Shown one piece after another: positions 1 through 8,848 of a DNA stretch of 22,073 nucleotides. The notes below the pieces were generated by a model, which searched no databases, was not told the DNA's origin, and worked only from the letters and a program-made list of their open reading frames with translations. The DNA lies in NCBI GenBank assembly GCA_964344765.1, contig CAYFOM010000056.1:1-22073 (forward strand), read 5' to 3'. A program made the translations under genes and the position numbers. The DNA comes from JACNIZ01 sp964344765. Its GTDB lineage: Bacteria > Planctomycetota > UBA1135. The stretch's first letter is position 1; each line of letters opens with the position of its first letter.

Positions 1-293
1 TTGATCTCGTAAAACGAGTAGCCAACTGAATCATTTCCATATGCAGAGACAATTCTTCCACCACTGTCCTGGGATAGTCCATTCCAAAAATAATCATGGT
101 GCCCTGTCCATCCGATCTGCGTCCCAAGACATGAATTGGGGTCAATGGACCACAGGTCACCGTTTAGCCCTAAGGTGACTACCTCTTGAGCTATTGATAC
201 TCGAGGGAGTAGCAATAGCATCACCAACGCGAACATGTGCTTGGCTCTCAAAGGGAATGGAGTCGTTTCCATAGAATTTCTGGTCGCATTCAT
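1..293 (-). CDS. Secreted protein of unknown function, N-terminal part only
   Basis: An open frame on the minus strand runs from ATG at 293 past the left edge, so only about 97 residues are visible. The N-terminus has basic residues, then a hydrophobic core (FALVMLLLLPRV) and a likely cleavage site at SIAQE, so export by a Sec signal peptide is expected. The mature start (GLNGDLWSIDP followed by IGWTG) resembles secreted proteins that repeat phrases of the type 'IDP..G..IG.TG', often predicted as beta-propellers; this likeness is weak. The start could also be the in-frame ATG eight codons in; neither has a clear ribosome binding site. Arginine is written AGA or CGA and third positions are often A or T, unlike the CGC-rich genes beside it. 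No function can be named. Confidence 0.6.
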   Translation of the reverse strand, partial: MNATRNSMETTPFPLRAKHMFALVMLLLLPRVSIAQEVVTLGLNGDLWSIDPNSCLGTQIGWTGHHDYFWNGLSQDSGGRIVSAYGNDSVGYSFYEI

Positions 294-302
294 AATAACC
301 CA

Positions 303-346
303 AATAAAGAAAAGCGGCGGCCAGTCCTGAGACTGACCGCCGCTTT
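303..346 (-). terminator. Intrinsic terminator of the epimerase gene
   Basis: Bases 311-326 and 331-346 pair as a 16-bp stem with one mismatch and a CTGA loop. Read on the minus strand, the hairpin follows the epimerase stop at 365 by about 18 bases and is followed by a T-rich tract (TTTTCTTTATTT). It separates the epimerase from the truncated secreted gene that starts at 293. Confidence 0.8.
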
Positions 347-364
347 GCGTTGAGCCGGGGCGCG

Positions 365-1339
365 TTAGTTCGGCTGCTTGCTGCGCTCGTGGGCAATCAC
401 GCTGGTCAGAATATCTTCCAGCGAGTTCTGTGGGGCCCAACCGAGCAGGTTTTTGACCTTCGAGTTGTCCGGCATGCGGCGGGCGATGTCTTCAAAGCCC
501 GGCTGGTATGCCTCGGAGTACGGCACGTAAGTGATCTCCGACTTGGATTCGGTCAGCTCGATGATGCGCTTGGCCAGATCATTAATCGTGACCTCTTCGG
601 TGGTGCCTACGTTGAACACCTGACCGACGGCCTCTTCGTTTTCAGCCAAGCCAACCAGCGCGCGGCAAGCATCGGCGACGTGACCGAAGCAGCGCGACTG
701 AGTGCCGTCGCCGAAGACGGTTAGGTTTTCGCCTTCCATCGCCTGACGCACGAAGTTCGGAATCACCATGCCGTAGCGACCGGTCTGCTTCGGACCAACA
801 GTGTTGAACAAGCGCACGACGATGGCCGGCAGCTTGCGCTCCTGGTAGAAGGCCAGCGCCAGGAATTCGTCGACCATCTTCGAGGCGGCGTAGCTCCAGC
901 GGCTACACGTGGTCGGGCCGAGAAGCACGTCGCCGTCTTCGCGGAAGGGCACATCCAAGCTCTTGCCGAAGACCTCGGAGGTCGAGGCGACGACTACCTT
1001 GGTGTTGTTGTTCTTGGCGCAAGCTTCGAGCACGTACTTGGTGCCCATGATGTTGGCCTCGATGGTGTAGAGCGGGCGCTCAACCACCAGCTGCACGCCG
1101 ACGGCAGCGGCGAGGTGGTAGACCAAATCGGCCTTGGCCACCATGGCGTCCAGCTTTTCGACATTCTCGATGGTGTCGACGTCAATGCTGAAATTAGGGT
1201 TGTCGACCAGGTGGCTGACGTTTTCCATCGAGCCGGTGGACAGGTCGTCAATAACGTCGACGGTGTGGCCCAGCTTCAGCAGGTCGCCAGCCAAATGAGA
1301 GCCAATGAAGCCGGCTCCTCCGGTAATCAGAACGCGCAT
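365..1339 (-). CDS. NAD-dependent nucleotide-sugar epimerase/dehydratase (extended SDR)
   Basis: This 324-residue protein has the usual length and layout of extended short-chain dehydrogenases that act on NDP-sugars (UDP-glucose 4-epimerase, UDP-glucuronate decarboxylase and GDP-mannose dehydratase relatives). The Rossmann glycine motif GGAGFIG is at residues 7-13, the acidic residues that bind the NAD ribose are near DD at 31-32, and DLVYHLAA is at 71-78. The catalytic Ser/Thr lies in STSEVFGK (119-126), and Tyr150 and Lys154 form YxxxK. The segment GDGTQSRCFGHV is typical of the UDP-xylose synthase/epimerase branch. It should be a cytoplasmic enzyme supplying a sugar precursor for surface polysaccharide. 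The exact substrate cannot be read from sequence. It is divergent from the polysaccharide lyase gene across 96 bases; no Shine-Dalgarno is visible. Confidence 0.92.
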   Translation of the reverse strand: MRVLITGGAGFIGSHLAGDLLKLGHTVDVIDDLSTGSMENVSHLVDNPNFSIDVDTIENVEKLDAMVAKADLVYHLAAAVGVQLVVERPLYTIEANIMGTKYVLEACAKNNNTKVVVASTSEVFGKSLDVPFREDGDVLLGPTTCSRWSYAASKMVDEFLALAFYQERKLPAIVVRLFNTVGPKQTGRYGMVIPNFVRQAMEGENLTVFGDGTQSRCFGHVADACRALVGLAENEEAVGQVFNVGTTEEVTINDLAKRIIELTESKSEITYVPYSEAYQPGFEDIARRMPDNSKVKNLLGWAPQNSLEDILTSVIAHERSKQPN

Positions 1340-1435
1340 TTTCTAGATTTTTGGGGGTTTTCTGGGCAAACCAAAGCCCAGCAAGCCTCGTATTCTACTT
1401 CGCCTTATCGGAGAACGGATAGAATTACTGGAATC

Positions 1436-3499
1436 ATGTGGACCTCCAAGAGCCTCATTAAGAATCTCGCCATTTTGCTGCTGGCCGGCCTGGTTTTGGC
1501 CGCCTGCGGCAATCCAATCGGCAAAACCAAGCGCGGCCGCCAGCACCGCAAGCCGGGTGGATCCGGCGGCCAGGTCGAGCAGCCGGACAACGGCAGCCAG
1601 GATTCGGGCAGTGAAAGTGGCCCTGTGGAGGGTAATAACGGCGACGGCGAGGTGCACGACGGCAGTGGCAGCGAGCACGGTGCCAGCGGCAGCGTGGACG
1701 TCAGCTATGACGGGCAGTCGGTGGCGCAGCTACTCAGCGCGATGCCCGATTCCCATCCGCGGCTGATCACCAGCGACGCGCGCATGGCCGAGCTGAATAA
1801 GCAGCGCAAAGGCGACAAGCTGCTGAATAAGTTGATCCGCGACAGCATCAATAAGGCGAATAAGTATCTGAAGGCCAAGCCGATTAAGTATCAGAGTTCC
1901 GGTCCGGCGATGTTGCGCATGGCTCACGAGGCGTTGAAACGTTCTTACGCGTTGGGTTTTGCTTGGCGCGCGACCAAGGATCAGAAGTATTTGAAAAAGC
2001 TGGAGGAGAACTTGGTCAACGTCGCCGGCTTCCGCGATTGGGCGCCGGATCACTTCTTGGCGACCGCTGAATTTTCGCACGCGGTCGGCATTGGTTATGA
2101 CTGGGCGTACAACGATCTGAGTGAAAGCTCGAGGAAGAAGATTCGCGCCGGTTTGATCAAGAACGGTTTGAACCCCGGCATGCGCGACATGAAAAAGCAG
2201 CCGCCGGTGAACTGGGTCAAGACTTCGTTCAACTGGAACCTGGTTTGCAACGGTGGTTTGATCATCGGCTCGTTGGCCATCGCCGAAGATGAACCGCAGA
2301 TCGCCGAAGAAATCATCGAGTTCGCGCGCCACAACATGGTCAAGGCGTACAACACTTACAGCCCCGATGGTGCGTGGCCCGAGGGTCCGGGTTATTGGGC
2401 GTACGCCACGCAATACGCGGTCTACACCCTGGCCGCGCTGCAAACCACGATAGGCACTGATTTCGGATTGTCGAAGACCAAAGGTCTCAGCGATACCGGC
2501 TTCTTCGCCGTCGCGCTGACCTCGCAAACCGGCAATTTGGCCGCGTTTTCAGACGTTGAGGGCGGCGCAAGCCGTAAGGGCATTCCGTCGTTGTTCTGGT
2601 TGGCGGACTTTTACAACCACCCCGAGTTGGCGACCGAAGAAATCACTTACATCCAGCAAGGACCGAGCGCCATTCAACACGTGCTGTGGTATCCGAAGTC
2701 CGACGTGATCCGCGGCAACCGCCCGAAAGCGCCGATGGACGCATTCTTCGAAGGCGAGGTTGAACTGATGTTCATGCGCGGCGGTTATGAAGCCGACGAC
2801 GTTTTTGTGCCATTCAAAGCCGGCTTCAACAAGGTCAACCACGCGCACCTCGACGTCGGTAACTTCGAATTTGAAGCCTTCGGCATTCGCTGGGCGCGCG
2901 ACTTAGGTAGCGATAACTACAGCTTGCCGGGTTATTGGGAAAGCCGTCCCGATGGTCGTCGCTGGGATTACTTCCGCATTGGTTCGTTCAGCCACAACGT
3001 GCTGACTTTCGGCGGTGAGCAGCAAGCGCATGCGACCACGTCGAAATTTGTCGATAAAGGCATGGGGGTGAAGGACCCGTTCGGCGTGATCGAATACTTT
3101 GATGCTTATCCGAAGACGGTTTCGAAGATGAAGCGCGGCGTGAAATTGCTCGACGACCGCAAGTCGATGTTGGTGCAGGATGAGTACACGCTGTCGCGGG
3201 GTACCGATGTGACCTGGGGCATCAGCACCGATGCGTCGATCACGCTGGAAGGCAGTCAGGCGCGTTTGAAGCAGAACGGCAAGGAGGTCATCGTCAAGAT
3301 CCTCGAGCCGAGCGGCGCGAAGTTCTACAAAGAAGCCGCGCCGACCGAATCACGCGCCAAGTCGAATAAAGGTGTTTCGCGTTTGGAATTCAAAGTCGAT
3401 CAAAAGTCCGGCACGCACCGCATTGCGGTTCAGTTCTTGCCGGTTTGGCCGTCCGGCCCGGCCGATACGACTCGCGTGAAGTCGCTTTCTTCCTGGTAA
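1436..3499 (+). CDS. Heparinase II/III-like polysaccharide lyase, lipoprotein
   Basis: The frame is open from 1115, but I start at ATG 1436 because this gives a clean lipoprotein signal: a basic N-terminus, hydrophobic core, and lipobox LAAC with Cys24. The protein is then 687 residues. Residues 40-90 form a Gly/Ser/Asp/Glu-rich flexible linker. Residues about 100-400 resemble the alpha/alpha-toroid of alginate and heparin lyases, including NWNLVCNGG (266-274) and EGPGYW (316-321). Residues about 440-680 match the heparinase II/III beta-sandwich, with NHAHLDVGNFEFEAFG at 468-483 carrying the expected His pair. By family, such enzymes cleave uronic-acid polysaccharides by beta-elimination, with Asn/His, Tyr and His in the active site. 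It should be anchored to a membrane and face outward. The substrate is unknown. A hairpin terminator follows the stop. Confidence 0.88.
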   Translation: MWTSKSLIKNLAILLLAGLVLAACGNPIGKTKRGRQHRKPGGSGGQVEQPDNGSQDSGSESGPVEGNNGDGEVHDGSGSEHGASGSVDVSYDGQSVAQLLSAMPDSHPRLITSDARMAELNKQRKGDKLLNKLIRDSINKANKYLKAKPIKYQSSGPAMLRMAHEALKRSYALGFAWRATKDQKYLKKLEENLVNVAGFRDWAPDHFLATAEFSHAVGIGYDWAYNDLSESSRKKIRAGLIKNGLNPGMRDMKKQPPVNWVKTSFNWNLVCNGGLIIGSLAIAEDEPQIAEEIIEFARHNMVKAYNTYSPDGAWPEGPGYWAYATQYAVYTLAALQTTIGTDFGLSKTKGLSDTGFFAVALTSQTGNLAAFSDVEGGASRKGIPSLFWLADFYNHPELATEEITYIQQGPSAIQHVLWYPKSDVIRGNRPKAPMDAFFEGEVELMFMRGGYEADDVFVPFKAGFNKVNHAHLDVGNFEFEAFGIRWARDLGSDNYSLPGYWESRPDGRRWDYFRIGSFSHNVLTFGGEQQAHATTSKFVDKGMGVKDPFGVIEYFDAYPKTVSKMKRGVKLLDDRKSMLVQDEYTLSRGTDVTWGISTDASITLEGSQARLKQNGKEVIVKILEPSGAKFYKEAAPTESRAKSNKGVSRLEFKVDQKSGTHRIAVQFLPVWPSGPADTTRVKSLSSW

Positions 3500-3523
3500 A
3501 AGATCCTCTAGATAAAGCAGCAA

Positions 3524-3559
3524 CGAGGGCGGTGACGAGTCACCGCCCTCGCTTTTTTT
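3524..3559 (+). terminator. Strong intrinsic terminator between convergent genes
   Basis: A perfect 12-bp GC-rich stem (3524-3535 with 3540-3551) and a CGAG loop are followed by C and seven T residues (3553-3559). It lies 24 bases after the lyase stop. On the minus strand the same hairpin follows the FG-GAP gene (stop at 3567) but has a poorer T tract (TTGCTGCTTT), so it may act weakly in both directions. Confidence 0.92.
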
Positions 3560-3566
3560 GTAGGGC

Positions 3567-5291
3567 TTACGGCGTTACCGTCAATGGAGCCGCAGCCGAA
3601 ACCATGCGGATACCCACACCCGGGTCAAAGCTGACCACGCTAGCCCAATAGGTGCGACCAATGCTGGCGCTGAGCTGCCCAGCCGCCCATTGATAGGTCA
3701 TTTGCCCATCACCGTTGCCGTCGAGCACGCCGGTGGCATTTAGGAACTGGCTGGGGTAGATGCCGTTGACCGAATTCCAGAACATCGCGTCCTTGGTCAG
3801 TGGCAGGTGGGTCCACAGATATTCACTCGGTCCCATGCCGGTTTCCGACAGCAGCAGCGCATAATCCTTGCCCGCTTCGCTCGCCGGGAAGTCAATCTGC
3901 GAATCAAACGATCCACCGGCCGACGCCGACGCCACCGTCGATTGCGGCAGCAGGTGGGGGTTGTAAGAAATCACGTGCAAGCGGCCGTTGCCGGAATTCC
4001 ACACGCCGTCTTCCCACGAGCTGACCAGCAGTTCGCAGCGACCGTCGCCGTTCAAATCGCCGCCATCGGCGATGGTGAAGCCGAACTCGGCGTCGTCGGA
4101 TTCAGCCACGCGGCGCCAAAGTTCGCGACCGTCGCGACCGGAGTAAATGCGCACGCCGCCATCGTAAATACCTTCCTCGCTGCCAACGGCCAGATCCGGG
4201 AAACCGTCGCCGTCGAAGTCTTCGAGGCCGGCAACTGCGAGTCCGAAGTAGATGTAAATGTGATCGCCGAAGAACTCGCGGATGATATCCCCGTTGCGCC
4301 CGGAAAACACGCGCACCGAACCGGCCGAGTAAAAGAACTCTTGCGGCGTTTCCTGCGTCGCGGAAATCGCAATGTCGTTGACACCATCCTGATCCCAATC
4401 ACCGACCATCGCCATTGACCAACCAAAGCCTTTGACGTCGTTGCCAATGTCTCCGCCGTGAATGCTGTAAAGCAACTCACCATTGCTGCCGGAGAAGAAC
4501 TGCACTTCACCAGTCGGTCCGAACAAGTAGCGATAAGCCGTGCGCGTCACCGCCATGTCGGGCACGCCGTCGCCATTCAAGTCCCCGGTGCCGAGCAACT
4601 CGGCGCCCATGTAATCGTAATCGGTTTGACCGCTCATCACGCGCAGCACTGCGCCGTCAACGCCGGAAAGCAAATACACCTTGCCGCGGGCGTTGTAAAC
4701 GAAGTTCGTATCCGCCTCGGGCGCCGACACCATCAGGTCCGGCACGCCATCGCCATTTACATCACCGACGCCTTCAATCTCGCGACCGAATAACCAGTAG
4801 TTGCCAAAGCCGTTCACCTGCCAAAGCAACTGTCCGCTGGCGCCGCTGAAAGTGTCGACGCGACCATGGCGTCGTCCATTGGGCCGATCCTGGTAAGGAA
4901 TGCCAATGGTGTAATCATCCACGCCGTCGCCATCCAAGTCGCCGACGTTTGCCGCGCCCATTCCTAAGCGTCCACCATAAGAAGTGCCGACGTGTTCGCG
5001 AATCAAGCTGCCATCGGCGCCGGAATAGAGATAAGCGCGACCAATCGGACCGTTGTACTTGTCATCGGCATAAGGCGCGGTGGTGAGGTAATCATTCACT
5101 CCGTCGCCATCTACATCGCCCATCGGAGCGGTGGCAAATCCCATCAAGCTGCGGCTCGATGGACCTTCGTGTTCGCGAACGGTGGTTCCGGTACCGAATT
5201 GCTGCGCGGGTATAGCCGAAGCCAAAACGAGCAAAGAACCGCCAATCACGGCGCCTAGCCCGAACGGGGAGGTTGAGATGTGGGTGGACAT
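3567..5291 (-). CDS. Secreted FG-GAP repeat protein, predicted seven-bladed propeller
   Basis: A longer frame begins at 5366, but that start would overlap the upstream protease gene. ATG 5291 gives 574 residues with a signal peptide (hydrophobic 11-27, cleavage near PAQQ) and leaves a 31-base gap. Seven FG-GAP/integrin-alpha type repeats are spaced about 60 residues apart, each with a calcium-loop core such as GDVDGDGVNDY. They begin near residues 58, 117, 177, 237, 297, 358 and 411. Seven repeats match a closed seven-bladed beta-propeller. Residues about 455-574 form a separate C-terminal domain (ending PLTVTP) that I recognise from secreted planctomycete proteins. No enzymatic motif is seen; an extracellular binding or adhesion role is inferred. 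It probably shares a transcript with the S41 protease upstream. Confidence 0.88.
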   Translation of the reverse strand: MSTHISTSPFGLGAVIGGSLLVLASAIPAQQFGTGTTVREHEGPSSRSLMGFATAPMGDVDGDGVNDYLTTAPYADDKYNGPIGRAYLYSGADGSLIREHVGTSYGGRLGMGAANVGDLDGDGVDDYTIGIPYQDRPNGRRHGRVDTFSGASGQLLWQVNGFGNYWLFGREIEGVGDVNGDGVPDLMVSAPEADTNFVYNARGKVYLLSGVDGAVLRVMSGQTDYDYMGAELLGTGDLNGDGVPDMAVTRTAYRYLFGPTGEVQFFSGSNGELLYSIHGGDIGNDVKGFGWSMAMVGDWDQDGVNDIAISATQETPQEFFYSAGSVRVFSGRNGDIIREFFGDHIYIYFGLAVAGLEDFDGDGFPDLAVGSEEGIYDGGVRIYSGRDGRELWRRVAESDDAEFGFTIADGGDLNGDGRCELLVSSWEDGVWNSGNGRLHVISYNPHLLPQSTVASASAGGSFDSQIDFPASEAGKDYALLLSETGMGPSEYLWTHLPLTKDAMFWNSVNGIYPSQFLNATGVLDGNGDGQMTYQWAAGQLSASIGRTYWASVVSFDPGVGIRMVSAAAPLTVTP

Positions 5292-5322
5292 TTGTGCAGA
5301 TCTAGAATCTATGGGAATTGAA

Positions 5323-6570
5323 TTATTCCAGGGTTTGCAAGTATTCCACCGCCCGCAATATTTCACTGTTTTTACCAGCGAGCACCTCTTCGGGAACGGC
5401 TTCGACTACCTCGTGGGGCACGATGCCGTTGAACTCAATGGGTTCTCCGTCGGGGCCGTATCGGCTGCGGGTGGAGAATTTTACTGTCGCAATTCCACTC
5501 GGAAAGCGCCACTCTTTTTTAGACGACGACGATCCCGCGGTCCTAGTGCCGATAAAACGCGCGTCGGCGTAGCGGATGAAGTCGCGAATCAGCGTTTCTC
5601 CGGCCGAAATACAGCCTGCATCGCCAATCACGACGTTTGGCTTGCCCACCGCTTTGACCTGATTGATCAACTCATCGTTGTAGCCGCCGCCGGAATTGCC
5701 GCGCAGATCTATGACCCAACCGGGTACGTCGGCGTGCTTGGCCAGAGCCTCTTTCATGCCTTCAGGAATGCTGGAATCAACGCGCCGTAGGTACATATAA
5801 CCGTAGCCGCTTTCCAGTTTGCAATAGTAAAACGACTTGCCGACGCGCTTCAGATCCGGCGGCATGTTGTAGCTGCGCGGCCAACCGCTGATTTCGGTGC
5901 GCGCCGACAGCTTGACCTTCTTCTTTTTCTTGCCGTCCAGCGCGACGATCTCAAATTTGTCGCCGCGTTCACCGGACAGCGCGGTGCGGTACTCAAACAG
6001 CGTCGCGCGCTGCGGGCTGGAGAATCCACCGCCTTCCTCCCAAATTTCCTCGCCGCGCGCATCGAGGAATTTGCGCGCCGGTTTGCCGTTGATTTTCTCA
6101 ACCACCATGCCGGTTTTCAGCGACGCGCCCTGGCCATCCGGCGGATGCATAACGATGACGCGACCGTCGGTTGCCGCCAGAAAACTAATGCCGCTGTAGT
6201 AGCTCGGCTCGCCGCGCGGCATTTCAATCGCGCATTCCGTCATATACATATGGGCGTCGCGCAAATAACCCATGCCTTCGTAAACCAAGCGAATAAACTC
6301 GACGTCGGTTTTGCACTTCTTGGCGCGCTTTTCCAAGTCCTTCTTTTTCGCCTTCCAACCCTTGCGCAAATCCTTCAAATCCCAGAACGGATAGTTGGCC
6401 TGCGCCTCCTTCAAAAACGCCTCCATATCCGAGGCGTAAGTCTTCTTATATGCCGCCGCCTTGGCCTTCTGCGCCGCCGCCGGCTGAGCCAGCACTCCTG
6501 CGGCAAGCAAAATCAAAATCGTGAAGCGGCCGAGGAGGGAACAAAAAAACGAGCATGCGGGATGCGCCAT
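5323..6570 (-). CDS. Secreted S41 family serine peptidase (S41B-like)
   Basis: This 415-residue protein begins with a signal peptide (hydrophobic 13-29, Ala-rich cleavage region near 34). The motif LRDAH (103-107) matches the conserved L.D.H of the S41 family. A PDZ-like segment follows (about 126-222), then the core: VIDLRGNSGGG (286-296) and the nucleophile motif GCISAGE with Ser322. In CtpA/Tsp (S41A) the general-base lysine lies 25 residues after the serine in a TFGKG-like motif; here that position is Ser347 in TAGSSSS. The protein therefore looks like the tricorn/IRBP-type S41B group rather than a Ser-Lys protease. It should cleave peptides outside the cytoplasm. The FG-GAP gene starts 31 bases after its stop, suggesting an operon. 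It is divergent from the M1 peptidase gene. Confidence 0.87.
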   Translation of the reverse strand: MAHPACSFFCSLLGRFTILILLAAGVLAQPAAAQKAKAAAYKKTYASDMEAFLKEAQANYPFWDLKDLRKGWKAKKKDLEKRAKKCKTDVEFIRLVYEGMGYLRDAHMYMTECAIEMPRGEPSYYSGISFLAATDGRVIVMHPPDGQGASLKTGMVVEKINGKPARKFLDARGEEIWEEGGGFSSPQRATLFEYRTALSGERGDKFEIVALDGKKKKKVKLSARTEISGWPRSYNMPPDLKRVGKSFYYCKLESGYGYMYLRRVDSSIPEGMKEALAKHADVPGWVIDLRGNSGGGYNDELINQVKAVGKPNVVIGDAGCISAGETLIRDFIRYADARFIGTRTAGSSSSKKEWRFPSGIATVKFSTRSRYGPDGEPIEFNGIVPHEVVEAVPEEVLAGKNSEILRAVEYLQTLE

Positions 6571-6627
6571 GATCAGAATCTTATCAAGATTGCGCTAGAA
6601 TCGTCGTTTCCCTCCAAACCCGCCAAC

Positions 6628-8812
6628 ATGCCAAACTTGTTCACCCGTTTTTTCCCCAGCGCCACTTCGTAGTCCTTGGAATTCTCTGCCTCGCGATGGG
6701 GGCATGGAACGCGCGCGCCCAACAGCAAGCCGTCGACCGTTTCGCCCAATTGCGCTCCGAATTGCCGACGCCGAACGGCATGCGCACCGCGTCGGGGGCA
6801 CCGGGCGAAAAGTACTGGCAGCAGGGCGCCGATTACAAGATCGACGTCGAGTTGGACGCGGAAAATAGCCGCCTGATCGGTCACGAGCGCATTCGCTACT
6901 ACAACAACTCGCCGCATGTTTTGGAGTACTTGTGGCTGCACCTCGAACCGAACCGCCGCACCCCGGAATCCCATTCCACGTTGACGCGCACCGTGCGCGA
7001 ACAGCAGCCGACGATTTGGGAAATGCCCGCCACCTGGAGCAGTTTGACGGCTCGTGCAAAATCGAAAACGTGCAGCTCTCCGACGGCACACCGCTGAAAT
7101 GGACCATCGTCGGCACGACGATGCGCATCGAGCTGCCCAAGCCGTTGGCACCGATCAATCCGGCGCGCGGCATCGGTGGAAGTAGCGGACCGGGTGGACG
7201 TCCGCCGCAGTGGTTGGAGTTTGAATTGGATTGGAGCTATGAAATCAACGATATCCGCAGGGTGCGGGCGCGCAGCGGCGTCGAAACTTTGAAGGATGGC
7301 GCGCGCATTTGGGGAATCTCGCAGTGGTTCCCACGCATGGCGGCTTACACCGATTACACCGGTTGGCAGAACAAGGAATTTCTCGGCGGCGGCGAGTTCG
7401 CGTTGGAGTTCGGCAACTACGACGTGCGCATTACTGCGCCTTCGCATCACGTGGTATGTGCAACCGGCGAGCTGCAAAATCCCACCAAGGTGCTGAGCGA
7501 AAAACAGCGCAAGAAGTTGGAATTTGCCGCCACCGCCGAAGCGCCGGTGATGGTCATTACCAAAGAGGAAGCGGATCAGCAGCGTTTGGCGGAAGGTGAC
7601 GGCACGAAGAAAACCTGGCACTTCCAGGCGCGCAGGGTGCGCGATTTTTCATGGGGCAGTTCGCCGGCCTTCATGTGGGATGCGCAAGGTGTGCAAATTG
7701 AAGGTCAAAATGAACCGGTGATGGCGATGTCGTACTGGCCGCGTGAAGGCGAGCCGATTTGGGGTGAGCTTTCCACCCGCGCCGTCGTGCACACCCTTGA
7801 GGTTTATGGCCGCCGCCTATTCCCTTATCCGTATCCGGTGGCGATATCGGTCAACGGTGTGGTCGGGGGCGGCATGGAATACCCGATGATTTGCTTTAAC
7901 GGGCCGCGTCCGATTCGCAGGAATGGCGAAATCACGCGGATGAATAAGAAACCGTTGATTTCGATCGTGATTCATGAGGTCGGCCATAATTGGTTCCCAA
8001 TGATCGTGAATTCGGATGAGCGGCAGTGGACTTGGATGGACGAGGGGTTGAACACCTTTGTGCAAACCCTTGCGGAAAAGGAATGGGCGGAGAACTATTG
8101 GAAATGGGACGATAAGTTAGAGAACACGGTGAACTTCATGACTTCTGATCGGCAAGTGCCGATTATGAGCAATGCGGATACTTTGCTGCAAGGAGGTATG
8201 AATGGTTATCGCAAGCCGGCGGTCGCGCTGACCATTTTGCGCGACACGGTGATTGGACCGGAGAACTTTGATTTCGCGTTAAAGGTGTACGCCAACCGCT
8301 GGAAGTTCAAGCGCCCGGAGCCGGCCGACTTCTTCCGTTCGATGGAAGACGCGAGCGGCGTTGATTTGGATTGGTTCTGGCGCGGTTGGTTCTTTTCGAT
8401 CGATAGTGTCAATCAAACTTTGCACGCCGTCAGCCGCGTGCCGTTGGAAAGCGAGGCGTATCAGCCCAAAAACGATTTGCAGCAGGAGCTGATAGACGAA
8501 GGCAAGCATTGGTACACGATCGAGATCAACAGCGACGGCATTCCTATGCCGGTGTGTTTGGAGCTGACCATGGTGGATGGTGAAAAGCAGTTGATTCGCT
8601 TGCCGGTCGAGGTTTGGCGCAAGAATGCTCAGCGAGTTTCGCGATTGGTTTCGTGTGAAACCGAGTTGAAATCGGTCAAGTTGGACCCCTTCAACGAAAT
8701 TGGCGACGCCAACCGCGATGACAATGACTGGCCGATGGTGATTGAGGTCGACGAAGACGGCAACGTGGAAGAGCCGGACACCGTTAAGGATGTCGTCGGC
8801 ATGGGTGGTTAA
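6628..8812 (+). CDS. M1 family metallopeptidase, reading frame broken at two points
   Basis: The coding signal passes through three frames. ATG 6628 opens MPNLFTRFF and stops at 6672. A -1 shift near the T6C4 run (6648-6657) joins a hydrophobic stretch (FVVLGILCLAMGAW, then ARA before QQ) that completes a signal peptide. This frame carries the M1 N-terminal domain (YWQQGADYKIDVELDAE through YLWLHLEPN) but stops at 7097. A second -1 shift between about 6996 and 7030 enters the frame running to 8812. That frame has GGGMEYP, then HEVGH with the third zinc ligand in WMDEGL exactly 19 residues after the second His. These are the M1 (gluzincin) aminopeptidase motifs, so it would be an exported zinc aminopeptidase. 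Counting from GTG 6932, the ligands are His348, His352 and Glu371. A conventional gene call would keep only 6932-8812. Sequence error, pseudogene or frameshifting are all possible. Confidence 0.85.
6648..6654 (+). promoter_or_regulatory. Possible slippery heptamer (T TTT TTC) in the M1 peptidase gene
   Basis: The seven bases are phased as X XXY YYZ in the frame set by ATG 6628. A -1 slip here yields exactly the frame that encodes the signal-peptide core. The same run is also a classic place for a lost base in sequencing, which I consider more likely. Confidence 0.25.
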
Positions 8813-8848
8813 ACCTTTGCCTCGGCGGTGATTCCTTACCGGCTGCGC

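Noticed and set aside
1115..1435. Upstream extension of the lyase reading frame
   Set aside because: It would overlap the divergent epimerase gene and bury the lipoprotein signal. ATG 1436 is the sensible start.
1730..2527. A 265-codon open frame antisense to the polysaccharide lyase
   Set aside because: No recognisable motif or start signal; the sense protein shows full family motifs across the region.
1342..5306. TCTAGA in three gaps (1342, 3507, 5301)
   Set aside because: A six-base sequence is expected several times by chance in this length, and there is no shared flanking sequence.
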